Shown: positions 57,832 to 64,000 of the stretch, piece after piece
Position numbering within the stretch: position 1 is the stretch's first letter
How the letters are laid out: each line of letters opens with the position of its first letter
Source of the DNA: Clostridia bacterium
GTDB taxonomy: Bacteria > Bacillota > Clostridia > UMGS1883
Assembly: GCA_017472685.1 (NCBI GenBank)
Contig: JAFUOO010000004.1
Coordinates: 94,903-158,902, forward strand
Length of the DNA: 64,000 bases
Reading direction: 5' to 3'
Notes under the pieces: generated by a model
Seen by the model: only the letters and a program-made list of their open reading frames with translations
What the model was told of the DNA's origin: nothing
Databases searched by the model: none
Made by a program: the position numbers and the translations under genes

Positions 57832-59205
57832 TCATTTTCCGTACAATTCCATGGCAGAATTAATATCAAGATACCATTTGCCATCTTTTTTCACAAGCTT
57901 AATCTCAAAGCTGTCGACATAGCTTTCGTCGCCCTCTGTAAAGCTTATGCTTATCTCTGCCTTTGCTGCAGCTTCCTTATCTGCTTCTGCGTCTATATAT
58001 ACCACAGAGTCCAGGGTGAAAGTGCCGTCGGCGTTTCCAAACTTTTTTGCAAGACCTTTTGCTATTGCGGAAAACTCCGTATTTATCTGATTTTTGTTTT
58101 TATGCGAAAATTGGCTGTTGTAATCACTGGGGTAAACAAGCTCGAAAATTTTATTTACCCTTGCGTTGGTGAGGTTTTCCACGTATGCTTTTACAAGTGC
58201 ATTTATCATGCCTGCGTCCGAATTTTCTCCTGTTGCGGCGGATACGGGCTTTTCGTTTTCGCCAAGGGGCTTGTCAGGGTAGGGCGTAATGGGAAATTCA
58301 AAGCCTTCGGGATAATTGACCACCGCATTGACTGAAATTGTCTGGTCAAGGGAAATGCCGCTGTAGGAAACCTTGCCCTCAAAGTTTACAACAATGTCGG
58401 TTACATACCCGCCCTTTGTGGAGAGGTATATATATAATGAAGAATACTCTGTAGGTGTTTGCTGGCTTGCAAGTGTTTCAGCAAGCTGTTGGTTGGATAC
58501 AAACCTTGTGGAAGGCACAACAATAAAGTAGCGTCCGCCTCCCAGGTAGGCTACATTTCCCATGTAATTATCGGGAAGGATTGTTGCAAGTGTAAAGCCG
58601 TTGTTGGAATATTCCGCCTCGCCTGTGTATTCCTTTTCCGAAAACAAACTTCCGTTGTAATATACAGCACCCTTAACTGTAAGTGCCACTGTTGCGCCGT
58701 CTGCAGCAGCTGTGTTTTTAATGCTGCTTGAAAGGTAATCCTCAGCCGCCTCAGAGGGGATTGTTGTAAGAATGGCTGTCTGTGTCAGATTGTCCCAGAA
58801 AACACTCTTGCCGAAAAGTGAGCCGATGCTTCTTATGGGAAGGTAGGTTGTACCGTCTTTTAAAATGGGATAAACACGTACCCCTGTTGCATCACGGCAG
58901 ATGAATTCTTCGCCGTTATAAAAAATGTTGATTTCATCATTAAGGGTAGGGGAGCCGCCCACAGTGCCGAGGTGAACTGTTTTTGTGTCCTGGTCCCACG
59001 CTACTGTTGTATCAAAGGCTTGTGCTATGCTCCTCACGGGAACGTAGGTTGTACCGTTATGAACAAAGGGCTCCACCAAGGTGCCGCTTGCGTCGTAGCA
59101 CAGAAGCTCTTCTCCGTCAATCATAATGTTACAGGTTGCTCCGGCTATGACAGGAATTAAGAATATTAAAATTGTTACAAACAATATCTTGTAAATCCGT
59201 TTCAT
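57832..59205 (-). CDS. Secreted copper amine oxidase N-terminal-like domain protein
   Basis: A 457-aa protein with signal peptide (RIYKILFVTILIFLIPVIAG) and two copper amine oxidase-like repeats (about 26-75, NGTTYVPVRSIAQAFDTTVA; about 80-130, KDGTTYLPIRSIGSLFGKSV), a beta-rich middle domain (about 140-310) with an FVSNQQLAETLASQQTPTEY region, and a C-terminal alpha/beta domain (about 335-457) ending KDGKWYLDINSAMELYGK. The repeats are stalk-like modules, not an oxidase. The C-terminal end resembles that of the protein at the window start. Start at 59205 follows GGGAGT. Confidence 0.82.
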   Translation of the reverse strand: MKRIYKILFVTILIFLIPVIAGATCNIMIDGEELLCYDASGTLVEPFVHNGTTYVPVRSIAQAFDTTVAWDQDTKTVHLGTVGGSPTLNDEINIFYNGEEFICRDATGVRVYPILKDGTTYLPIRSIGSLFGKSVFWDNLTQTAILTTIPSEAAEDYLSSSIKNTAAADGATVALTVKGAVYYNGSLFSEKEYTGEAEYSNNGFTLATILPDNYMGNVAYLGGGRYFIVVPSTRFVSNQQLAETLASQQTPTEYSSLYIYLSTKGGYVTDIVVNFEGKVSYSGISLDQTISVNAVVNYPEGFEFPITPYPDKPLGENEKPVSAATGENSDAGMINALVKAYVENLTNARVNKIFELVYPSDYNSQFSHKNKNQINTEFSAIAKGLAKKFGNADGTFTLDSVVYIDAEADKEAAAKAEISISFTEGDESYVDSFEIKLVKKDGKWYLDINSAMELYGK

Positions 59206-59315
59206 AAATTTTACTCCCGTGTTAATAATTTTTAATAAGTCTGCATATATTAAACCAGGCTTGTCAGCAGGGTGAAAAAACATAGATTTTGACGAATTTT
59301 CACACCTTAATTCAC

Positions 59316-59344
59316 ATTATATCATAAAAAAGTGCACAATGCAA
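59316..59344 (-). promoter_or_regulatory. Promoter of the copper-amine-oxidase-like gene
   Basis: On the minus strand, TTGCAT (59344-59339), a 17-base spacer and TATAAT (59321-59316). The rest of the 388-base divergent gap holds the opposite promoter and a leader. Confidence 0.75.
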
Positions 59345-59451
59345 TCGTAAAAAGGGAGGCAAAAACGACCCCAAATGGCATTAAATGACACGGAAAAGTG
59401 TTAAAAAATTAAACAATTGTTACAAAAATATCACAAAATTGCGAAAAAGTA

Positions 59452-59480
59452 TTGACAAAGACCTTGAAAATGAATATAAT
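59452..59480 (+). promoter_or_regulatory. Promoter of the YabE-like gene
   Basis: TTGACA (59452-59457), a 17-base spacer and TATAAT (59475-59480), a perfect consensus. Confidence 0.88.
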
Positions 59481-59486
59481 GCGTAT

Positions 59487-59593
59487 TGCAGTCAAAGTCG
59501 ACCATTGCGAGGAACTGTAACTAAGGTTCGGCAGCTAAATCAAGGAAACCGCAAATTTAATCAAGCAGCGGTGACCGGAAATGAGGTTAGATT
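59487..59593 (+). other. 107-base leader of the YabE-like mRNA
   Basis: The stretch between the expected transcription start and the ATG is long for this genome and holds short self-complementary pieces (GGTTCGGCAGC; ACCGC at 59550 with GCGGT at 59567). No known riboswitch consensus is recognised. RNA-based control is possible. Confidence 0.4.
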
Positions 59594-60568
59594 ATGAGAA
59601 GTATTATGAACAGAAGTACAGCAGCAAAGAGAAAGATTGTAGCATTTGTGCTTTGCGCACTTATGTTGGTTAACATCTTCACAGCCGCTGTAGAAGAAAA
59701 TCCTGCGATTATTTCAGTAAATTATGACGGCACAGAATACAGCTATGCAACATTGGCAAGCACAGTTGAAGAATTCCTTTCCATTGAAGGCATCCAGATA
59801 AAGGCAAATGACTACATGAGCCATGCAAAGACTGCTCCTATTGAAGACGGCATGAAGATTGTAGTTAACGTTGCAAAGTACGTAACAGTACACGACGACG
59901 GTGTTACTTCCGGCGCCATTACTTACCAGACAACAGTTGAAGGCGTTCTTGAAGAGTTTGGTGCTCCTCTCGAAGGTAACGATTCTTCCTGGCCCAGTGC
60001 TGAGGAAAGCATATACGACGGTATCGAAATCAACGTTTCCAGAGCAAAGCTTATCACTTTCACACGTGGAGGCACAACACTCCAGTACTACACATACAAC
60101 CGCACAGTTGAAGAATTCCTTGACGAAGTAGGCGTTTCCTGTGACAGTGATGAAAAGGTTGTTCCCTCATCTACAGCAGCTCTTTACGACGGCATGACAG
60201 TTGCAATCAAGCCCAAGGTTGATGCCATGAGTACAATGGACTTCGGTTTAGACCTTTCTCAGGCAAAACGTGTTATCACATGTGAAGCAACAGCTTACAC
60301 TTCCGCAGCTGACGAATGCGGTAAGTCCGACGGCATTACAGCCTCCGGCATGATGTTCAGAGTTGGTGTTGTAGCAGTTGACCGCAGACAGATTCCCTTG
60401 GGAACAAAGCTCTACATCGAATCCTTGGACGGCAAGTATGTATACGGCTACTGTATTGCAGCCGATACAGGCGGAGCAATCAAGGGCAACAAGGTTGACC
60501 TTGCCATGAACACAAAGGGCGAATGCTTCCAGTTCGGCAGAAGACAGGTAAGAGTTTATATTTTCTAA
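59594..60568 (+). CDS. YabE-like cell-wall protein with G5/DUF348 repeats and 3D domain
   Basis: A 324-aa exported protein: signal anchor (RKIVAFVLCALMLVNIFTAA), ubiquitin-like DUF348 repeats (units such as TLASTVEEFLSIEGIQIKAN and YNRTVEEFLDEVGVSC), and a C-terminal 3D domain (about 225-324) with the three conserved Asp positions: ATAYTSAADECG, GVVAVDRRQIPLGTKLYIES and IAADTGGAIKGNKVDLAMN. The fold is related to lytic transglycosylases (MltA-like), as in Bacillus YabE/YocH, so it probably cuts or remodels peptidoglycan. ATG follows TGAGG. rsmA follows, as in Bacillus, but without rnmV. Confidence 0.88.
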   Translation: MRSIMNRSTAAKRKIVAFVLCALMLVNIFTAAVEENPAIISVNYDGTEYSYATLASTVEEFLSIEGIQIKANDYMSHAKTAPIEDGMKIVVNVAKYVTVHDDGVTSGAITYQTTVEGVLEEFGAPLEGNDSSWPSAEESIYDGIEINVSRAKLITFTRGGTTLQYYTYNRTVEEFLDEVGVSCDSDEKVVPSSTAALYDGMTVAIKPKVDAMSTMDFGLDLSQAKRVITCEATAYTSAADECGKSDGITASGMMFRVGVVAVDRRQIPLGTKLYIESLDGKYVYGYCIAADTGGAIKGNKVDLAMNTKGECFQFGRRQVRVYIF

Positions 60569-60571
60569 AAC

Positions 60572-60604
60572 AAAAAAAGTCTCAGACTACTCTGAGACTT
60601 TTTT
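60572..60604 (+). terminator. Terminator of the YabE-like gene
   Basis: AAAAAAGTCTCAGA pairs with TCTGAGACTTTTTT around CTAC. Confidence 0.9.
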
Positions 60605-60656
60605 CTTTACTTTTTATTCTTTTGAGGTTACAATAAGAGCAAGTGAGGTGTTAAAC

Positions 60657-61517
60657 ATGCTTGATTTAACAAATATTGAGGTAATAAAATATCTGTGCAA
60701 TAAATACGGCTTTAAATTTTCAAAGGATATGGGTCAGAACTTTCTTACCGACAGCAGTGTTATCGACACTATTTCGGCATCCGCGGCAGAGGGCGTTGAC
60801 GGCGTTATTGAGATAGGCCCCGGCTTTGGCTGCCTTACGGCGGCGCTGGGTCAGAGGGCAAAGAAGGTTGTTTCCATCGAGCTTGACCAAAGGCTTGAAA
60901 AGGTCCTTAACGAAACACTTACAGGCTTTGACAATATAAAGCTCCATTGGGAGGACTGTATGAAGGCTGATATTGCAAAGCTTATTGAAGAGGAGTTTTC
61001 GGGGCAAGTGTCTGTTGCGGCAAACCTGCCTTATTATATAACAACCCCTATCGTTATGAAGCTTCTTGAGGGCAATTACGGCTTCAAGAAAATTGTTATA
61101 ATGGTGCAGAAGGAGGTTGCCGAGCGTTTCTGTGCGTCTCCCGGTGGCAAGGAATACGGCGCCGTTACCTTGGGTGTGCAGTACCGTGCGGATGCACAAG
61201 TTATATGTAACGTTGGGAAGGAAAAGTTTATCCCTTCACCAAAGGTGGACAGTGCCGTTATCGAAATGACCCTCCGTGACACTCCCCGTGTTTCGCCCAA
61301 GGACGAAAAAATGTTTTTCCGTGTTATAAAGGCGGCTTTTGCCCAGCGGAGAAAAACCCTTGTAAATTCACTTTGCAACGCAGGCTGCTTCGGAAGCAAG
61401 GAGGATATCACCCGTGCTGTTGAAAAAATAGGCAAGGATGCTGCTATCCGCGGCGAAAAGCTTTCCATGGAGGACTTCTGCGCCCTTTCAGATATATTTT
61501 CCGAAGCTGCTCACTAA
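60657..61517 (+). CDS. rsmA: 16S rRNA (adenine1518/1519-N6)-dimethyltransferase
   Basis: Dimethylates two adjacent adenines in helix 45 of 16S rRNA. The 286-aa protein shows GQNFLTD, the SAM-binding EIGPGFGCLTAALGQRAKKV, VVSIELDQRL, the catalytic NLPYYITTPI motif and FIPSPKVDSAVI. ATG at 60657 follows GTGAGGTG; an in-frame GTG at 60648 is part of that site. The last 30 bases overlap the convergent CmpB-like gene. Confidence 0.95.
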   Translation: MLDLTNIEVIKYLCNKYGFKFSKDMGQNFLTDSSVIDTISASAAEGVDGVIEIGPGFGCLTAALGQRAKKVVSIELDQRLEKVLNETLTGFDNIKLHWEDCMKADIAKLIEEEFSGQVSVAANLPYYITTPIVMKLLEGNYGFKKIVIMVQKEVAERFCASPGGKEYGAVTLGVQYRADAQVICNVGKEKFIPSPKVDSAVIEMTLRDTPRVSPKDEKMFFRVIKAAFAQRRKTLVNSLCNAGCFGSKEDITRAVEKIGKDAAIRGEKLSMEDFCALSDIFSEAAH

Positions 61518-61859
61518 AAGTGCAATGGGAATACACAGCAACACCCACAGTATTGAATAGGGCAGGCAAACCTGGCCGAAAAGATTGTAGGGTGAGCCGG
61601 AGTAGTCCCACACATTCCATTTTAAGGCTATATTTACAATACAACCTGTTATAAATTCGGCGACGGTTATTATACCGCCGCCGATTATTGCTTTTAATAG
61701 GAGCGGATAGCTGTCAAGACGACTGAAAATAAAGCAAAGCAGGGAAAAGCAGAAGCCCCCTAAGAGAAACATGCTCCAGTGGGTATAGCCTCGCCATAAA
61801 ACCTCCAAAAGACAATAAAGCACCCCTCCCGAAAAGAATAAAGCTAAAGCTGTTTTCAT
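61488..61859 (-). CDS. CmpB-type small membrane protein (annotated as putative ABC permease)
   Basis: A 123-aa protein with four hydrophobic segments. The pattern HWSMFLLGGFCFSLL, then the late WNVWDYSGSPYNLFGQVCLP fits the ABC_trans_CmpB family (PF06541), whose members are called putative ABC permeases without firm proof. ATG at 61859 follows AGGAGG. Single gene, convergent with and overlapping rsmA by 30 bases. Confidence 0.8.
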   Translation of the reverse strand: MKTALALFFSGGVLYCLLEVLWRGYTHWSMFLLGGFCFSLLCFIFSRLDSYPLLLKAIIGGGIITVAEFITGCIVNIALKWNVWDYSGSPYNLFGQVCLPYSILWVLLCIPIALLVSSFGKYI

Positions 61860-61915
61860 AGCTGCCTCCTGTATATTGTTGAGGCTATTATGCGTAGAAG
61901 CGCGTAAAAAAACAC

Positions 61916-61944
61916 TTTATTTATTGAAAAGAGTATGGTATAAT
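61916..61944 (+). promoter_or_regulatory. Probable promoter of the Dabb gene
   Basis: Weak TTTATT (61916-61921), a 17-base spacer and a perfect TATAAT (61939-61944). Confidence 0.55.
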
Positions 61945-61977
61945 AATACTATCTATATATATAAAGGTGGATTTGAT

Positions 61978-62274
61978 ATGATAAGACATATAGTAATGTG
62001 GAAATACAAGGCAGAACTGTCACTTGATGACAGAAACACACTTTTTGAAAAGCTTTCAGTGGCGGCAGAAAACATGAACGGAAGCATTAAAGGGCTTATT
62101 AAGGCTGAGCTCATTAAAAATGTAAACCCTCAGGAAAAGTACGACTTGTGCCTTTACTGCGAGTTTGAAACTCTTGAGGATATCAATTCTTATCAGGAAG
62201 ACCCTGTGCACATTGCATTCAAGGACATAATTATGGGAAATGTGTTCGACAGAGCTTGCATTGATGCTATCTGA
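61978..62274 (+). CDS. Dabb (stress-responsive A/B barrel) domain protein
   Basis: A 98-aa dimeric alpha/beta-barrel type protein: IRHIVMWKYKAELSLDDRNT at the start, a KNVNPQEKYDLCLYCEFETL core and the family VHIAFKDIIMGNVFDRACID end. Members are small cytoplasmic proteins of mostly unknown activity. ATG at 61978 follows AAGGTGG; a longer frame upstream overlaps the promoter and is discarded. Confidence 0.85.
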   Translation: MIRHIVMWKYKAELSLDDRNTLFEKLSVAAENMNGSIKGLIKAELIKNVNPQEKYDLCLYCEFETLEDINSYQEDPVHIAFKDIIMGNVFDRACIDAI

Positions 62275-62291
62275 AAAGGCAGGTAAGAAAT

Positions 62292-63293
62292 ATGAAAAAG
62301 TTTATTGTATTAACTCTTTGTCTGGTAATGCTTGTGTGCACCCTGAGTGGGTGCGCAGGTCCGTCAACCGAAACACAGGTACAGAAGGCGGCATTGTCGG
62401 CAACTGCATTAACTGTTAAGCTGGGCGAAAGTGCTCAGCTCAGCGTGCTTAACTATACAGGGCAGGTAAGATGGTCGTCTTCCTCCTCGGCAATTGCAAC
62501 CGTCACTCAGGACGGTGTGGTAAGTGCCGTAGCTATCGGCTCTGTTGCCATTACAGCAACCCTTGCCGAGGGCGAGACTATGACATGTGTGGTTGACATT
62601 CAGCCGGGAGTGTCTATGGTTGAAAGCATTAAGGTGACAAGCATTTTTTCAGACACCAGCGATATTACAGTCAATTACGAATCGGGCAGCACCGTGAGCC
62701 TGCGTGCCACCTGCACACCCGCCGTTGACGAAAAGCTCACCTGGAGTTCTTCCGACGAGCTTCTTGCAACAGTTGATGCAAACGGTGTTGTAACTGTCTG
62801 GGGCAACGGCATTGCAGAAATCAAAGCAACCGCTCTCAACGGCGTTGAAGGCACCTGTAAGGTGAGAATAAAGAATGTGCCTGCAACAGTCAAGCCCAAG
62901 AGCGTGCCCGTTACAGACACTGAAATCCCTGTAATTGAGACAGATGGAGAAAACAGCGGCACAGTCTCAGGCAAGTTTACATCCCCTGTGCCCGTTACAT
63001 CGCCTTCGGCAAAAACAAGTGTTATTGTGAGCGACAAAAATGTATATCTCAATGTGGGCGAGGACTACACCCTTACTTACGCCGTTGGTAATACCACCTC
63101 AGGCGACGTTAACTGGATGAGCTCCGACAAAACAGTGGCAATCGTTAAAAACGGACGCATTGTTGCAGTGGGCGAGGGCAGAGTGGTAATAAGTGCCGTA
63201 ACAGGTGACGGCGCCGTTGCAAGCTGCTCTGTTGCAGTTGGCGAAAAGGAAATCAAGAAAATGAAAAAAGAAGTATCAGACGCAAAGAAGTGA
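62292..63293 (+). CDS. Lipoprotein with bacterial Ig-like (Big_2) domains
   Basis: A 333-aa surface lipoprotein, lipobox LSGC (Cys21), with three Big_2-type Ig repeats: about 34-105 (YTGQVRWSSSSSAIATVTQD), about 110-195 (DEKLTWSSSDELLATVDANG) and about 240-320 (VNWMSSDKTVAIVKNGRIVA). A Pro/Thr/Ser-rich linker separates repeats 2 and 3 and the C-terminus is Lys-rich. Probably a cell-surface or wall-interacting protein. Next gene starts four bases later. Confidence 0.88.
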   Translation: MKKFIVLTLCLVMLVCTLSGCAGPSTETQVQKAALSATALTVKLGESAQLSVLNYTGQVRWSSSSSAIATVTQDGVVSAVAIGSVAITATLAEGETMTCVVDIQPGVSMVESIKVTSIFSDTSDITVNYESGSTVSLRATCTPAVDEKLTWSSSDELLATVDANGVVTVWGNGIAEIKATALNGVEGTCKVRIKNVPATVKPKSVPVTDTEIPVIETDGENSGTVSGKFTSPVPVTSPSAKTSVIVSDKNVYLNVGEDYTLTYAVGNTTSGDVNWMSSDKTVAIVKNGRIVAVGEGRVVISAVTGDGAVASCSVAVGEKEIKKMKKEVSDAKK

Positions 63294-63297
63294 TATT

Positions 63298-64000
63298 GTG
63301 AGTTTATTTAGTGACAGACAGTTTGTTTTTTTAGACGGGGCAATGGGTACCATGCTCCAGAAAAACGGGCTTAAAACAGGTCAGAAGCCTGAAATTTTCG
63401 CTTTTGAAAATCCTGAGGCCGTTGAAGCGGTGCACAGAATGTACATAGAAAGCGGCAGCGATGTTATCTATGCCAACACCTTTGGTGCAAACCGTTTCAA
63501 AATGGCAGACACAGGCAAAAGCGTTGAAGAAATTATTGCAAAAAATATAGAAATAGCAAAAAAAGCCGCAGGCGGAAAGGCCACTGTTGCACTTGACATT
63601 GGCCCTCTGGGCGAAATGCTGGAGCCTAACGGCAGCTTAAGCTTTGAGGCTGCCTATGACGCTTTCTGCGAAATGGTTGTTGCAGGAGAAAAGGCAGGCT
63701 GCGAAATTATCGTTATTGAAACCATGACGGATTTGTACGAGGCAAAGGCGGCAGCTCTTGCAGCAAAGGAAAATTCTTCCCTGCCCGTGCTTGTAACAAT
63801 GAGCTTTGAAAAAAACGGCAGGACCTTCTCGGGCTGTAGCGCATCAGGTGCGGCAATCACCCTCAGCGCACTGGGTGTTGACGCGGTGGGCATCAATTGC
63901 TCCTTGGGTCCTGACGAAATATACCCCATTGCGGAGGAAATGAGCCAGTTTACCGACCTGCCCCTTGTTGTAAAGGCAAACGCAGGTCTGCCTGACCCCA
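63298..64000 (+). CDS. metH: Homocysteine S-methyltransferase domain protein, probably MetH N-terminus (3' partial)
   Basis: A frame open from GTG at 63298 to the window edge (234 codons). It starts the Hcy-binding barrel: FVFLDGAMGTMLQKNGLKTG, then YIESGSDVIYANTFGANRFK, ALDIGPLGEMLEPNGSLSFE and VGINCSLGPDEIYP, where Cys is the first zinc ligand. In Clostridia this N-terminus usually belongs to cobalamin-dependent methionine synthase; the rest is outside, so a stand-alone homocysteine methyltransferase is not excluded. The ribosome-binding site (GAAGTGA) is weak, suggesting coupling to the upstream gene. Confidence 0.82.
   Translation, partial: MSLFSDRQFVFLDGAMGTMLQKNGLKTGQKPEIFAFENPEAVEAVHRMYIESGSDVIYANTFGANRFKMADTGKSVEEIIAKNIEIAKKAAGGKATVALDIGPLGEMLEPNGSLSFEAAYDAFCEMVVAGEKAGCEIIVIETMTDLYEAKAAALAAKENSSLPVLVTMSFEKNGRTFSGCSASGAAITLSALGVDAVGINCSLGPDEIYPIAEEMSQFTDLPLVVKANAGLPDP

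Noticed and set aside
59487..59593. Known c-di-AMP (ydaO) or c-di-GMP riboswitch
   Set aside because: The expected conserved cores are not visible and the leader is short; left as an unassigned leader.
59385..59597. 70-codon plus-strand open frame before the YabE-like gene
   Set aside because: It contains the promoter of that gene and has no ribosome-binding site; treated as promoter and leader.

Overview
The window looks like chromosomal DNA from a Gram-positive, endospore-forming Clostridia-type Firmicute, most likely an uncultured gut Oscillospiraceae/Eubacteriales relative. This rests on gene content: sporulation sigma factor SigK, sporulation protein YunB, a LexA/YneA-type SOS pair, an HPr with both His15 and Ser46, an Asp23-FakA-RecG block, a YabE-like 3D-domain protein next to RsmA, many GGAGG ribosome-binding sites and compact hairpin terminators. 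No species call is possible from the sequence alone.

Layout. 1-5.9 kb: a truncated copper-amine-oxidase-like surface protein, an NAD(P)HX repair enzyme overlapping a MATE exporter, and a two-gene phage-tail-like/SGNH-esterase pair. 6.0-13.65 kb: an initiator tRNA-Met gene carrying a 7.5-kb integrative element bounded by 48-bp direct repeats of the tRNA 3' part. The element has integrase, excisionase-like protein and a DUF927 ATPase on the minus strand, a plus-strand block of four genes (one with a non-AUG start), and a minus-strand operon of four small genes led by a Mor-like regulator. 13.65-14.2 kb: a gene-free stretch of decayed repeats, including degenerate tRNA 3' fragments. 14.2-25.7 kb: sigK, an AEC transporter, aroQ, yunB, ptsH, a GH2 glycosidase, a P1 peptidase, uvrC, a sugar transferase, a lipoprotein, and the divergent lexA/yneA SOS unit. 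25.8-30.4 kb: a maltodextrin-type ABC importer without ATPase, followed by malQ. 30.4-37.3 kb (minus strand): nuclease and ATPase of SbcD/SbcC (YhaO/YhaN) type, Asp23, FakA, RecG.

37.5-51.6 kb is the most unusual chromosomal block. It is one nine-gene plus-strand run with two solute-binding proteins (one a 1026-residue membrane-anchored fusion with two carbohydrate-binding-like domains), two separate permease pairs, a secreted NHL-propeller/TPR protein with a C-terminal membrane anchor, a Yip1-like membrane protein and a DUF5696 surface protein, with no ATPase. It is a good candidate for an undescribed glycan-sensing/import machine that borrows a shared ATPase.

51.6-64 kb: a modular hairpin repeat, a NUDIX hydrolase and small genes, two lipoproteins, a complete polar amino-acid ABC importer, a TraX-like membrane protein, a copper-amine-oxidase-like secreted protein, the YabE-like protein, rsmA, a small CmpB-type membrane protein, a Dabb protein, a Big_2 lipoprotein, and the start of a homocysteine methyltransferase/methionine synthase that runs off the window.
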